From: Ornithinibacillus gellani
GTDB lineage: Bacteria > Bacillota > Bacilli > Bacillales > Amphibacillaceae
Length of the DNA stretch: 61,767 nt
Assembly (NCBI RefSeq): GCF_003730295.1
Contig: NZ_QTSZ01000013.1
Location: 1-61,767 of the forward strand
Reading direction: 5' to 3'
Shown here one piece after another: positions 1 through 7,288 of the stretch (positions are counted from its first letter, which is position 1; every line of letters begins with the position of its first letter). A program made the position numbers and the translations under genes. Below the pieces are notes generated by a model. The model worked only from the letters and a program-made list of their open reading frames with translations. It had not been told where the DNA came from and did not search any database.

Positions 1-76
1 CCACCACCTTTAAATACTTTAACTACTATTAATAATACCCTTATATATTTAATAGTTAAAGCACTGTAATTAAAAA

Positions 77-116
77 ATCCTAAACTTCGAGTACTTAGAG
101 TACTCTAGTTTAGGAT
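77..116 (-). terminator. Intrinsic terminator downstream of the RadC relic
   Basis: A long near-perfect inverted repeat (arms 77-95 and 99-116, loop TAG) is followed on the minus strand by GGATTTTTTA. This is the layout of a Rho-independent terminator for minus-strand transcription coming from the RadC relic. The plus-strand side has no T run. Bases 1-76 are AT-rich and show nothing else. Confidence 0.6.
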
Positions 117-365
117 ACTATGTTTAAAATATCACGACTTGGATGCTGATGCGCAACAATAACTTCTTGCTGCATTATTAAGTATCGCTGATTTAAACAC
201 CTCACGTGGATGTACTATGGAAACAATTAACGAACCAATATGACAACGATGAACCGCTACAACATGATTCTTCGTATTTAAACACATAACAAAGAATACT
301 TCACGGTCATCACGTCCAATAAATAGAGAAGCATTTTCTGCTCCATTTTTTGGACCTTTTATCAT
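115..365 (-). pseudogene. RadC-like JAB/MPN domain protein, frameshifted and truncated
   Basis: The reading frame from the ATG at 365 gives residues typical of the RadC JAB domain: REVFFVMCLNTKN, a GSL stretch, and IVHPREVFKSAILNNAA. The frame then degenerates. One base further on (around 163-167) the minus strand continues as VIVAHQHPSRD, the metal-binding HxHP(S)xxD motif of RadC, before a stop at about 115. The gene therefore has a single-base frameshift just before its catalytic motif and also lacks the rest of the C-terminus. Short RadC-like proteins of this kind are common on plasmids and integrative elements of Firmicutes, which fits the accessory character of this end of the window. 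It is probably non-functional. Confidence 0.65.
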
Positions 366-380
366 ATAATTTACACCCTT

Positions 381-617
381 CTAAGCTTCACAAATAATTT
401 GTTCGATACGTACATGGTTTCCATCTCGATCAATCTCCGCATCGATTAATGACAAGTGGCATAAGTAGCGACAGCTATCAAGTAATTCGTAAATGTAATG
501 AGTAAAACCCAATAAATTAGAGTGCTTTAAAGCGTTATTTGCTTTATTACGCACTCTTATCCACTTGACTTTGCCTTTATATCCGAAGAACGAAGACTTT
601 ACATAAGCGATAATACG
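381..617 (-). pseudogene. Open frame without start, probable gene remnant
   Basis: An uninterrupted minus-strand frame of about 78 codons ends at a TAG at 381-383, shortly before the RadC relic starts. It contains no ATG. The translation looks like real protein (for example LLGFTHYIYELLDSCRYLC, then AEIDRDGNHVRIEQIICEA at the end). I do not recognise the family. Lack of a start codon and position beside a broken radC suggest a 5'-truncated gene of the same mobile element. A GTG inside the frame could serve as start, so a short functional product cannot be excluded. Confidence 0.35.
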
Positions 618-827
618 TCAATACTCTACGGACACAGTAGGAGATTACAATTAGGAGAGCGGAAAAGGAAAAAGAAATACTTTTTATCCAATTGCTATGT
701 CATTGCAACGATTTATTGTGATTGATAAATTAAAGTGGAATAACGCTTTTTGATGTCTAATTTTATATTATCACAATACTAAAATGACTAAAATCTCTAT
801 GTTGTATAGTTTCTCACTTTAAAACAC

Positions 828-893
828 AAAAACCCTCTCCCTCCAAAGTGAGAAAGGGTTTGATAAACGGTAATATACAATTAACGTTTTGAG
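828..893 (-). repeat. rpsI 3'-end scar plus terminator, copy 1
   Basis: ATTAACGTTTTGAG at 880-893 matches the last codons and stop of rpsI (reverse complement reads Ser-Lys-Arg-stop). It is followed on the minus strand by a hairpin of the CCCTTTCTC/GGGAGAGGG type (828-861). The block is a degraded relative of copies at 2061-2126 and 2965-3043. It is interpreted as an attachment-site scar carrying a replacement rpsI tail and terminator. Confidence 0.6.
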
Positions 894-910
894 TTTTATC
901 GGGCTTCAAT

Positions 911-1042
911 TTATGGATAGTCTATCCATCTGAATCCTGTTATATCAATATTTTCAATTAATTAAATTGGATAGATGCGGATGTAAATGGACTCATCTCC
1001 GTTTGACTTCCATCTTTTTGCATCAATACAAATAGTGGTTAG
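911..1042 (-). pseudogene. Decayed C-terminal coding fragment, copy 1
   Basis: Between the GNAT gene and scar copy 1 the minus strand encodes DAKRWK, ESIYI, then after an in-frame TAA, ENIDITGFRWIDYP-stop. The same pattern (DAERWK, ESNYI, NEDIDTTGF, TDYP-stop) occurs at 2144-2325 next to scar copy 2. Synonymous differences in this frame support former coding. I do not recognise the family. Each copy contains stops, so neither is functional. Confidence 0.45.
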
Positions 1043-1100
1043 TTAGATACTGAGCTTTGATTAAAAAAATCGTATCCGTTAACTTAATTTAGAGGAGTAC

Positions 1101-1868
1101 TTATTCAAATACAACAATTTCTCCAACACCGGTAAATCCAAATTGCTTATAGATATTTTCTCCTTTGTCTGAAGCCTGTAATACGACTGGTTTTTGTTTA
1201 TCTTTTGTTTGGCTTAAGAGAAATTGAAACATTTCACTACCATATCCTTTACCTCTCACTGTTTCTTTTGTCATCACATCATAAATCCCGTAGCTATCCT
1301 TGCTTTCTATTAATAAACCGGTAGTTACAGCCATATCATCTATGCATCCAACAAACATTTGTACGTTTGATCCTAATTTTATTTGCGAAAACTTATTAAA
1401 ATAATTATCTAATGCATCTTGTTCTGTTGATCCTTCAAACAGGCTTATAAATACATCTACATATTTTAAAAGCTCTTCATTGCTTTTTATTTGGGTAATG
1501 GTAAGTTGATTGGAGATTCTTTCACCTACATGAAGTGTATTTTCACGTTTCATCATCACATTACGTTCTGCTTCTTTTAAATTATATTTTTGCAAAATGT
1601 TTACCCAATTTGCATTCATATGGCGGGCATCCATCCAAACGCTAAAAGGATATCGCTTCTCAATAAAAAAATCGAGCTTTTGCTTAAATTTGAATGAATC
1701 TTTAATTTTTCTGGACTTTACCAATATCGTATTAAACGTATCAGTAGGAACTCCTGTATTTGCTATGGAAAAAGTCTCGTCACTATTAAACTCTCCACCA
1801 ACTGCATGAGTAAATACTTTTATTTTTTCTTCAAAATTACTTTGTACCAATTGTTGATTTGTTATCAC
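1101..1868 (-). CDS. GNAT family N-acetyltransferase
   Basis: A 255-residue protein with a C-terminal GNAT fold. The acetyl-CoA binding loop reads VRGKGYG near residue 210, following the usual Q/RxxGxG/A pattern, and is preceded by a YDVMT beta-strand 4 segment. A final GFTGVGE segment is typical of beta-strand 7. The N-terminal ~110 residues look like a second degenerate GNAT-like half. The start is GTG at 1866-1868, chosen because AAGGTG lies six bases upstream. The substrate is unknown. It stands alone between two rpsI-tail scars, so it is probably cargo of a former integrative element. Bacillales proteins of this type acetylate small molecules or antibiotics, but no specificity can be read here. 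Confidence 0.75.
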   Translation of the reverse strand: MITNQQLVQSNFEEKIKVFTHAVGGEFNSDETFSIANTGVPTDTFNTILVKSRKIKDSFKFKQKLDFFIEKRYPFSVWMDARHMNANWVNILQKYNLKEAERNVMMKRENTLHVGERISNQLTITQIKSNEELLKYVDVFISLFEGSTEQDALDNYFNKFSQIKLGSNVQMFVGCIDDMAVTTGLLIESKDSYGIYDVMTKETVRGKGYGSEMFQFLLSQTKDKQKPVVLQASDKGENIYKQFGFTGVGEIVVFE

Positions 1869-2060
1869 CTTTTACACCTTTTCATTTCAAATATTTTTTC
1901 ATGTTTATCAAACAATTATTCATGCTTATTTTCATACTATTACAATATAAAAATGATGAAAAAATATATTGATCAATTATTTCTACATATCATGGTCGAT
2001 GTCAATTTCCATCGAACCTATAACTTATGATTCCCCCATATAACTTCTCACGTTTAACAG

Positions 2061-2126
2061 AAAAATCCTCTCCTAGCCAAGCAAGAAAGGGGGTTGATAT
2101 ACGATAATATAAGATTATCGTTTTGG
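2061..2126 (-). repeat. rpsI 3'-end scar plus terminator, copy 2
   Basis: ATTATCGTTTTGG near 2114-2126 is the most diverged copy of the rpsI tail (reverse complement reads Pro-Lys-Arg-stop). A hairpin of the same design as the other copies follows on the minus strand (2061-2095, imperfect). Flanking sequence on both sides aligns with copies 1 and 3, for example ATTATCGT...TATATTA and the GTGAGAAnTTATA segment beyond the hairpin. Confidence 0.5.
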
Positions 2127-2143
2127 TTTTAGCAGACTAGGAT

Positions 2144-2325
2144 TTATGGATAGTCAGTCTAGGCAAATCCAGTTGTATCAATATCTTCATTTATTTTAAA
2201 TGAATAGGTAAGGATGTAGTTGGACTCATATTCTTTTGGCTTCCATCTTTCTGCATCATTATAAAGATGATTGTAAGTAAAATGCTTAACTTTTTATTCA
2301 ACAATCGCACCCAATTCTTGAATAG
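2144..2325 (-). pseudogene. Decayed coding fragment, copy 2
   Basis: Minus-strand frame with SIQELGAIVE, a stop, then KHFTYNHLYNDAERWKPKEY, ESNYILTYSFKINEDID, TTGFA, a TAG, and TDYP-stop. It is homologous to the fragment at 911-1042 and better preserved. It begins right at the stop of the effector-binding protein gene. The family is not recognised. The two stops indicate a pseudogene shared by the two tandem elements. Confidence 0.45.
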
Positions 2326-2327
2326 AC

Positions 2328-2729
2328 TTACTTTTTCTTTACAGCAATATAAATATCAATATTTCCATCTGGATAATATTTTTCAAAATCATAAGTATAT
2401 GCCCTATTTAACTGATTTTCATCTTCCTTTTTCCATATTTCATTCCATGTATTAAAAATACCTTGTTCATCATTGGTATTAACTTTGAAAACTTCGTATT
2501 TCGTATCATCGGGAATGGCTATGGACGATTTATCTCTGTCCTCAACCGCAACACACAGCGTATAATCCCCTTTATAATCAGATTCATATTCGTGATATAA
2601 ACCATATACATTCTCATTTTTATCAGGTAAAACATTTGATGCATTTTTCCACATATCTGTAATCTTTTGCATGACATGCTCATCATTAAAATTATTTGTC
2701 CTAATTTTTCCGATAACTTTTAACTCCAT
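2328..2729 (-). CDS. Stand-alone GyrI-like/effector-binding domain protein
   Basis: A 133-residue cytosolic protein that resembles the C-terminal effector-binding domain of AraC-type regulators and the integron-associated effector-binding proteins (GyrI-like superfamily). Features visible are the N-terminal MELKVIGKIRTNNF strand, the central YGLYHEYESDYKGDYTLCVA segment and the C-terminal YYPDGNIDIYIAVKK ending. No DNA-binding domain is present. Such domains bind small, often amphipathic or cationic ligands; the ligand here is unknown. The ATG at 2727-2729 has only a weak GGG upstream. A sigma-A-like promoter lies at 2765-2793. It is cargo between scar copies 2 and 3. Confidence 0.65.
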   Translation of the reverse strand: MELKVIGKIRTNNFNDEHVMQKITDMWKNASNVLPDKNENVYGLYHEYESDYKGDYTLCVAVEDRDKSSIAIPDDTKYEVFKVNTNDEQGIFNTWNEIWKKEDENQLNRAYTYDFEKYYPDGNIDIYIAVKKK

Positions 2730-2764
2730 ATTAATCCCATTCTTTAATTATTTTTGTATTAATT

Positions 2765-2793
2765 TTATTAGACTATCTGGTCTGATTGTTGAA
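2765..2793 (-). promoter_or_regulatory. Candidate sigma-A promoter of the effector-binding gene
   Basis: On the minus strand TTCAAC and TAATAA are separated by 17 bases and lie about 35 bases upstream of the start codon. The spacer contains the small inverted repeat AGAC-CAGATA-GTCT, which could be an operator. The hexamers are only moderate matches. Confidence 0.4.
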
Positions 2794-2964
2794 CACTTTT
2801 TTATATTTAATTCCATATTATCATAATACTGAGATGACTAAAAACAAGCACCTAGTCTGTATATATTAGTATCACCAATCAATTCCTTTCTCATATACTC
2901 AAATGAGGGTCAATTCCTATTGAATCTATAAGATGTTACTAATAATTCCATTATAAATTCTCAC

Positions 2965-3043
2965 TTTAAACACAAAACCCTCTCCCACCAAAGTGAGAAA
3001 GGGTTTGATAAACGAAAATATAAAATTAACGTTTTGAGAACTG
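2965..3043 (-). repeat. rpsI 3'-end scar plus terminator, copy 3
   Basis: ATTAACGTTTTGAGAACTG at 3025-3043 is identical over 19 bases to the 3' end of rpsI at 6876-6894 (reverse complement: Gln-Phe-Ser-Lys-Arg-stop). A strong hairpin (2974-3005, arms AAACCCTTTCTC and GGGAGAGGGTTT on the minus strand) follows. It is the best-preserved scar and most likely the distal attachment site of the element carrying cadC-cadA. Confidence 0.7.
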
Positions 3044-3084
3044 AGGGAGGCAGTAAAATCAAGGCTTGCAGGCACTTTTGTATA

Positions 3085-3102
3085 CTACTTGTATGTTACG
3101 TG
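3085..3102. repeat. Direct repeat, possible integrase arm site, copy A
   Basis: CTACTTGTATGTTACGTG matches CTACTTGTATGTTCCGTG at 6762-6779 in 17 of 18 bases and in the same orientation. Each copy lies close to one end of the putative cad-carrying element, the position expected for subterminal arm-type sites of a tyrosine integrase. Confidence 0.4.
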
Positions 3103-3158
3103 GAATTATCCACAAGTTTTATAAAATAGTTAAATGGATAACTAATTATTGGATTCTC

Positions 3159-3275
3159 TCATTTATCATACATAACATCATTGGCCGGTGTCTTGTGTTG
3201 TTTTTTGTGCTTTTCTAAATTGCGAAATGGTGTTAATTCAATGGTGTTGTGGGTTCCTAATGGATTGTATATTTG
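3159..3275 (-). pseudogene. C-terminal coding fragment of unknown protein
   Basis: A minus-strand open frame without a start gives QIYNPLGTHNTIELTPFRNL followed by EKHKKQHKTPANDVMYDK-stop. It has the composition of a real protein tail but begins right after a stop and has no ribosome binding site. Family not recognised. It sits downstream of the 3384-3782 gene, inside the putative cad-carrying element. Confidence 0.3.
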
Positions 3276-3383
3276 TTAATTATTGTTACTTTCCTTAAAT
3301 AGAATCTCTACATCTTCCTGAACCTCTCACCTAACCCTAGAGGGATAAAATACATATGCTTAACAAGCAGCTTAAATAAAAGT

Positions 3384-3782
3384 TTAAATTTTTTTATATT
3401 TCTTTTTCAATTTAGAAACGATTTCTGGTAATTCTTTCGATAAAGCTATGTTGTGTTCGAGTAAGTTACTAGTCTTAGGATCTTCAATCGACGCAAAGTC
3501 GATACTATTTGTTAAATCATCATCAATATACGGAATCTCATCTGGTTTTGCAACAGAATATGCCTCAACTGCTTTTTCCAGTATGACATCATTAATACCC
3601 CACTCAGATGAAACTTGATAAATCTCATTGTGCAACTGTTTCTTTTTCCAGTTTTCAAAAGCCTCATCAAAGTTAATATTACTGGGCACATTTCCTGGTT
3701 CTAATTCTTCTGAAACAAATCGTTTTAATAATTCAGCTTGTTCATAATCACCCAGTGTAGCTTTGGAATAAAGTTTGAACAT
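3384..3782 (-). CDS. Hypothetical protein, possibly the C-terminal fragment of a type I restriction subunit
   Basis: A 132-residue, acidic, helix-rich protein. The pattern (an N-terminal LYSKATLGDYEQAELLKRFV helix, a central EAFENWKKKQLHNEIYQ helix, then DDLTNSIDFASIEDPKTSN and a basic KLKKKYKKI end) recalls the C-terminal helical region of HsdR proteins, but I cannot confirm this. The ATG at 3780-3782 has no good ribosome binding site (a GCAGG lies about 14 bases upstream), which suits a truncated gene. It is at the distal end of the cad-containing element. It could equally be an independent small protein. Confidence 0.35.
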   Translation of the reverse strand: MFKLYSKATLGDYEQAELLKRFVSEELEPGNVPSNINFDEAFENWKKKQLHNEIYQVSSEWGINDVILEKAVEAYSVAKPDEIPYIDDDLTNSIDFASIEDPKTSNLLEHNIALSKELPEIVSKLKKKYKKI

Positions 3783-3859
3783 TTTCTACTGTTGACCTGC
3801 AACAAACGCGCCCGATTGCGGAAAACCGATTGTTTATCTTACATGATTTGCTTTGGGAT

Positions 3860-3890
3860 AAGGACTTTTTCTTCAAATTGAAAAGCCCTT
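3860..3890. terminator. Weak hairpin after cadA
   Basis: AAGGACTTTTTC (3860-3871) and GAAAAGCCCTT (3880-3890) form an imperfect stem about 80 bases past the cadA stop. Neither strand has a T run after the stem, so termination is uncertain. Confidence 0.25.
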
Positions 3891-3970
3891 AAATTATGCA
3901 CCCCTATATAGATATACTAAAAAGTTATTCGCAAGCGTGACTTTATTGTTCTGTTTTAAACCTCTTAAAC

Positions 3971-6148
3971 CTATTCATTTTCATCCACGCGCATAAGCCT
4001 TAAACCATTTAGTGCTACTAAAAGAGTTGCACCCATATCCGAGAGAATAGCAATCCAAAGTGTTAACCAGCCCGGAATGACTAGTAATAAGGCAATAAAT
4101 TTAATAGCAATTGCAAAAGTAATGTTAGCTTTAATTATATTTAAAGCTTTTCGACTAAGTTTTACAGTGAACGGAAGTTTTCTCAAATTGTCTCCCATTA
4201 AAGCGACGTCTGCTGTTTCCAAAGCCGTGTCTGTACCAGCTCCACCCATTGCAATACCCACTGTTGAGGCCGCCAATGCAGGTGCATCATTGACACCATC
4301 TCCTACCATAGCTACGTTTCCGTATTCGGATCTTAATTGTTTTATATAGTCTAATTTGTCCTGAGGCATCAGATTAGCTCGGATATCAGATACCCCAACA
4401 TCACTGCCTATTGTATTCGCAGTACCTTTGTTATCACCTGTGAGCATAATAGTCTTTTTAATGCCAAGTTGATGTAACTTTTGAATAATTTCCTTACTTG
4501 ATTCACGAACTTCATCAGCAACTGCAATAATTCCAAGAATTTCTTTTTCAGTTCCAATAATCATGGCTGTTTTACCTTGGTTTTGAAGAGTAGTAACGTT
4601 TTGTTCTAGGTCTTTATCGAAATTAGTAGTCAACAATTCTTTAAAGAGTTTCGGGCTACCGATGTAATAAGTCATTCCGTTTACAATACCTTTGATTCCC
4701 TTACCTGTAATAGAAGAGAAATCCTCAACAACCATATCAGAATATGAAATATTTTCTTCTTCTGCTTTTTTCATGATGGCCGAAGCAAGAGGATGCTGGG
4801 AACGATATTCTAATGCAGTGATGATTGCCAATAATTCTTTTTCATTCATTTGATTATTTAATACAGTAAAATCAGTTACAACTGGAACACCTTTTGTTAA
4901 TGTCCCTGTTTTATCGAATGCGATTGCCTTTAAGGCACCCATTTCTTCTAAATACACCCCACCTTTAATAAGAACACCTTTTTTCGCAGCATTCCCAATT
5001 GCTGAAACGATAGAAATCGGAGTCGATATGACCAACGCACAAGGACAACCAACAACTAGAACAGCTAATCCTTGATAGATCCATGTTTCCCAACTGCCAC
5101 CAAAGAGTAAAGGAGGGGCTACAACGACTAATGCTGCAATGATCATAATGATCGGTGTGTAATATTTCGCGAATTTATCGACAAATGCTTGCGCTGGAGC
5201 ACGTTCTCCTTGTGCTTCCTCTACAAGATGAATAATTTTAGAAATTGTTGTATCTTCTACAAGTTTTGTTATTTTTACTTCAAGTAATCCTTCTTCGTTT
5301 AAAGTACCTGCAAATACTTCATCATCAACCGTTTTTCCAACGGGTACTGATTCACCTGTAATCGCTGCTTGGTTGACAGCAGAGTAGCCATTTACGACTA
5401 CACCATCCATCGCAATCTTTTCACCAGGCTTTACAATCATGATATCCCCAACAGCAATATCATCGACATGAATCATTATTTCTTGCCCATTACGTCTAAC
5501 GAGTGCTTCTTTAGGGGCGATACCCATAAGAGAACGAATCGAATTTCTTGCCCGATCCATGGAGAATCGTTCAAGCTCTTCACTGATAGCAAAGAGAATG
5601 ACAACAAGAGCAACTTCACCCCATTCACCAATAATGGCTCCACCTATAACAGCTACTGTCATAAGGGTTCTCATGTCAAATTCAAAGCGTAATAAGTTTT
5701 GCAAACCTACTTTAAAAAGCGACAATCCACCTACCACCATTGATGCTAAAAATAATAGGGTTGTAAGAAGATTCTCTTCTCCATTTACAAAGTAAGAGAG
5801 ATAACCGAAAACAAGGAACGAAGTTGAATAAAGCAGTATACTATACTTTTTATAAAATGGAACTTTTTCTTCTTTCGTATCATCAGTTGCCTCTTGCGAA
5901 ACATTGTGGGCAGACTTTTCAGGAGTTACTTTAAGATTCTCAAATGCACCGGCTTTTTCTAGTTCTTCAATTGTTGCATGACCGTAGACAGAAATTTTAG
6001 AAGCACCAAAATTTACTGTTGCATCCTCAACGCCAGAAAGCTGTTTTACATTATTCTCAAATTTCCCTGCACAGTTTGCACAGGTAAATCCTTGAACGCG
6101 ATATGTTTTCATTTCTTGTTCAGATAATTTAGCTTGTTGATCAGACAT
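3971..6148 (-). CDS. cadA: Cd2+/Zn2+/Pb2+-exporting P1B-type ATPase
   Basis: A 725-residue membrane ATPase that exports soft divalent metals. In order: an N-terminal heavy-metal-associated domain with GFTCANC (Cys23, Cys26), an acidic linker, membrane helices, the TGES actuator motif, the CPC metal-binding motif near residue 366 that defines P1B pumps, the DKTGTLT phosphorylation site near 411, the nucleotide-binding HPLA motif and the [10 protein letters not shown] hinge. Length is usual for CadA. Its start codon overlaps the end of cadC by eight bases, so the two are translationally coupled and share the CadC-controlled promoter. In this context it is resistance cargo next to the rpsI attachment site. 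Confidence 0.93.
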   Translation of the reverse strand: MSDQQAKLSEQEMKTYRVQGFTCANCAGKFENNVKQLSGVEDATVNFGASKISVYGHATIEELEKAGAFENLKVTPEKSAHNVSQEATDDTKEEKVPFYKKYSILLYSTSFLVFGYLSYFVNGEENLLTTLLFLASMVVGGLSLFKVGLQNLLRFEFDMRTLMTVAVIGGAIIGEWGEVALVVILFAISEELERFSMDRARNSIRSLMGIAPKEALVRRNGQEIMIHVDDIAVGDIMIVKPGEKIAMDGVVVNGYSAVNQAAITGESVPVGKTVDDEVFAGTLNEEGLLEVKITKLVEDTTISKIIHLVEEAQGERAPAQAFVDKFAKYYTPIIMIIAALVVVAPPLLFGGSWETWIYQGLAVLVVGCPCALVISTPISIVSAIGNAAKKGVLIKGGVYLEEMGALKAIAFDKTGTLTKGVPVVTDFTVLNNQMNEKELLAIITALEYRSQHPLASAIMKKAEEENISYSDMVVEDFSSITGKGIKGIVNGMTYYIGSPKLFKELLTTNFDKDLEQNVTTLQNQGKTAMIIGTEKEILGIIAVADEVRESSKEIIQKLHQLGIKKTIMLTGDNKGTANTIGSDVGVSDIRANLMPQDKLDYIKQLRSEYGNVAMVGDGVNDAPALAASTVGIAMGGAGTDTALETADVALMGDNLRKLPFTVKLSRKALNIIKANITFAIAIKFIALLLVIPGWLTLWIAILSDMGATLLVALNGLRLMRVDENE

Positions 6149-6506
6149 TTACTTGCACCTCTTTCATATGCGTTAATCCGATAACAAATAACTGTTCAAC
6201 ATGCTCATCATCAAGCGAATAAAATGCTAATTTCCCTTCTTTTCTAAATTTTACAACTCCTTGCTTATGGAGTGTGCGTAAGTGGTGGGAAGCATTTGCA
6301 ACCGTGACACCAATAATATTTGCTATATCACAAACACATAACTCTTCACCTTTATACAAAGCAAAGGTAATTTTTGCCCTATTTTCATCAGCAATAGCCT
6401 TAAATAATTGGGCAACACTAAAAATGTCTTCTTTTTCTAGTTCTCCTTGTATTCGATTAACTTTTTCTTCGTCATAACAATAAATTTCACAAGAATCTTT
6501 ATTCAT
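6141..6506 (-). CDS. cadC: ArsR/SmtB-family metal-responsive repressor CadC
   Basis: A 121-residue winged-helix repressor that leaves its operator when it binds Cd, Pb or Zn. The thiolate ligands of the plasmid pI258 CadC are all present at almost the same positions: Cys6 and Cys10 near the N-terminus and the ELCVCD motif (Cys57, Cys59) on the metal-sensing helix. The recognition helix follows as [12 protein letters not shown] strong ribosome binding site (AAAGGAG) precedes the ATG. Two TCAA-N8-TTGA operators flank its promoter. It regulates itself and cadA. Confidence 0.92.
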   Translation of the reverse strand: MNKDSCEIYCYDEEKVNRIQGELEKEDIFSVAQLFKAIADENRAKITFALYKGEELCVCDIANIIGVTVANASHHLRTLHKQGVVKFRKEGKLAFYSLDDEHVEQLFVIGLTHMKEVQVNV

Positions 6507-6523
6507 TTTCTCACTCCTTTTTC

Positions 6524-6543
6524 ATTCAAGCCTACACTTGAAT
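6524..6543 (-). promoter_or_regulatory. CadC operator 1
   Basis: ATTCAAG-CCTACA-CTTGAAT is a perfect seven-base inverted repeat. Its core TCAA-N8-TTGA has the same spacing as the known pI258 cad operator. It lies just downstream of the -10 element, over the expected transcription start. Confidence 0.7.
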
Positions 6544-6545
6544 AT

Positions 6546-6574
6546 AGTGTAACCATTTTACGTTTATCATTCAA
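6546..6574 (-). promoter_or_regulatory. cadCA promoter
   Basis: Minus-strand TTGAAT (6569-6574) and TACACT (6546-6551) are separated by 17 bases. The -35 element lies within operator 2. Confidence 0.65.
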
Positions 6575-6589
6575 GCGAATAGTTGAATG
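6568..6589 (-). promoter_or_regulatory. CadC operator 2
   Basis: CATTCAA-GCGAATAG-TTGAATG is a seven-base inverted repeat with the TCAA-N8-TTGA core. It overlaps the -35 element, so CadC bound here would block RNA polymerase. Confidence 0.65.
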
Positions 6590-6593
6590 AAAA

Positions 6594-6632
6594 TAAAAAG
6601 AAGAATCGGGGTACGTAATCCGATTCTTCTAC
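6594..6632 (-). terminator. Terminator between rpsI and cadC
   Basis: AGAAGAATCGG and CCGATTCTTCT form an 11-bp perfect stem, followed on the minus strand by TTTTTATTTTC. It insulates the cad promoter from rpsI read-through. No gene lies between it and the rpsI terminator; 6633-6829 contains only the direct repeat at 6762 and a shadow frame on the plus strand. Confidence 0.7.
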
Positions 6633-6761
6633 ATAAATACGTAAAAACTCTCTTCGACAAAATGGCCCGTTTGTTGCACTATCCCAATCCATCTTATCAA
6701 TGTAATTGTATCAAACTTAATTTCAAAATCACAGCTTCTTTTTCTCTAAATTATTTGTCTG

Positions 6762-6779
6762 CTACTTGTATGTTCCGTG
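6762..6779. repeat. Direct repeat, possible integrase arm site, copy B
   Basis: CTACTTGTATGTTCCGTG is the partner of the repeat at 3085-3102 (17/18 matches, same orientation). It lies just past the rpsI terminator, at the proximal end of the putative element. Confidence 0.4.
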
Positions 6780-6829
6780 TATGCTACGTGTGAATTTTCT
6801 CCTGTTTTTAAAGCACCGTATATACAGTA

Positions 6830-6861
6830 AAATCCCCCAACCATAGGTGGTTGAGGGATTT
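6830..6861 (-). terminator. rplM-rpsI terminator
   Basis: AAATCCCTCAACCA and TGGTTGGGGGATTTT (minus strand) form a long stem 15 bases past the rpsI stop, followed by a short T stretch. Confidence 0.75.
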
Positions 6862-6875
6862 GCAAGTGTTGATTT

Positions 6876-6894
6876 ATTAACGTTTTGAGAACTG
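6876..6894 (-). other. Putative attachment site in the rpsI 3' end
   Basis: ATTAACGTTTTGAGAACTG covers the last five codons and stop of rpsI and is repeated exactly at 3025-3043 and partly at 880-893 and 2114-2126. A repeat of a gene's 3' end at the far side of foreign DNA is the standard signature of site-specific integration. Confidence 0.55.
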
Positions 6895-7269
6895 TGGTGC
6901 ACGACGAGCGCCTTTAAGACCGTATTTCTTACGTTCTTTCGCTCTTGCGTCACGTGTAAGGAATCCTTCACGCTTCAAAGATGCACGGAATTCTGGGTTT
7001 GCTTCCAGCAATGCACGGGCGATACCGTGACGGATTGCGCCAGCTTGACCAGTGTATCCACCACCGTGTACATTTACCAAAACATCGTATGTTCCTTGTG
7101 TTTCAGTAGTTACTAGTGGTTGGTTTAAAATAAGCAATTGTGTTTCATATGGAAAATATTCTTTGGCTTCACGGCCATTGATTGTGATAACGCCTGTTCC
7201 TGGAACGAGACGAACACGTGCAGTTGAACGTTTGCGACGGCCAGTGCCATAGTATTGTACTTGTGCCAA
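6877..7269 (-). CDS. rpsI: 30S ribosomal protein S9
   Basis: A 130-residue S9 with the family's [14 protein letters not shown] start, the [16 protein letters not shown] centre and the invariant RRAPQFSKR tail that reaches the P-site tRNA. It follows rplM by 19 bases and shares its promoter and leader. Its 3' end is intact although the adjoining DNA carries several copies of it, so any integration here has restored the coding sequence. Confidence 0.98.
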   Translation of the reverse strand: MAQVQYYGTGRRKRSTARVRLVPGTGVITINGREAKEYFPYETQLLILNQPLVTTETQGTYDVLVNVHGGGYTGQAGAIRHGIARALLEANPEFRASLKREGFLTRDARAKERKKYGLKGARRAPQFSKR

Positions 7270-7288
7270 TTGATTAACCTCCCTTTAA

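Noticed and set aside
2191-2310. 39-codon frame VRLLNKKLSILLTIIFIMMQ..., resembling a secreted signal peptide with a conserved MQKDGSQ...MSP motif also at 958-1023
   Set aside because: A second frame over the same bases gives DAERWK...NEDIDTTGF...DYP with better protein character and shared endings in both copies, so the peptide is a shadow of a decayed gene.
1806-2455. Several plus-strand frames rich in Phe, Tyr, Leu and Ser in AT-rich intergenic DNA
   Set aside because: Low complexity, no ribosome binding sites, overlap minus-strand genes or scars.
3800-3830. Motif GCGCCCGATTGCGGAAAACCGATTG with a short direct repeat CGATTG upstream of the 3384-3782 gene
   Set aside because: Looked like a possible transfer or attachment site, but there is no second copy in the window and no convincing inverted repeat.
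6587-6793. 68-codon plus-strand frame between cadC and rpsI
   Set aside because: No ribosome binding site, spans a minus-strand terminator and the direct repeat, composition not protein-like.
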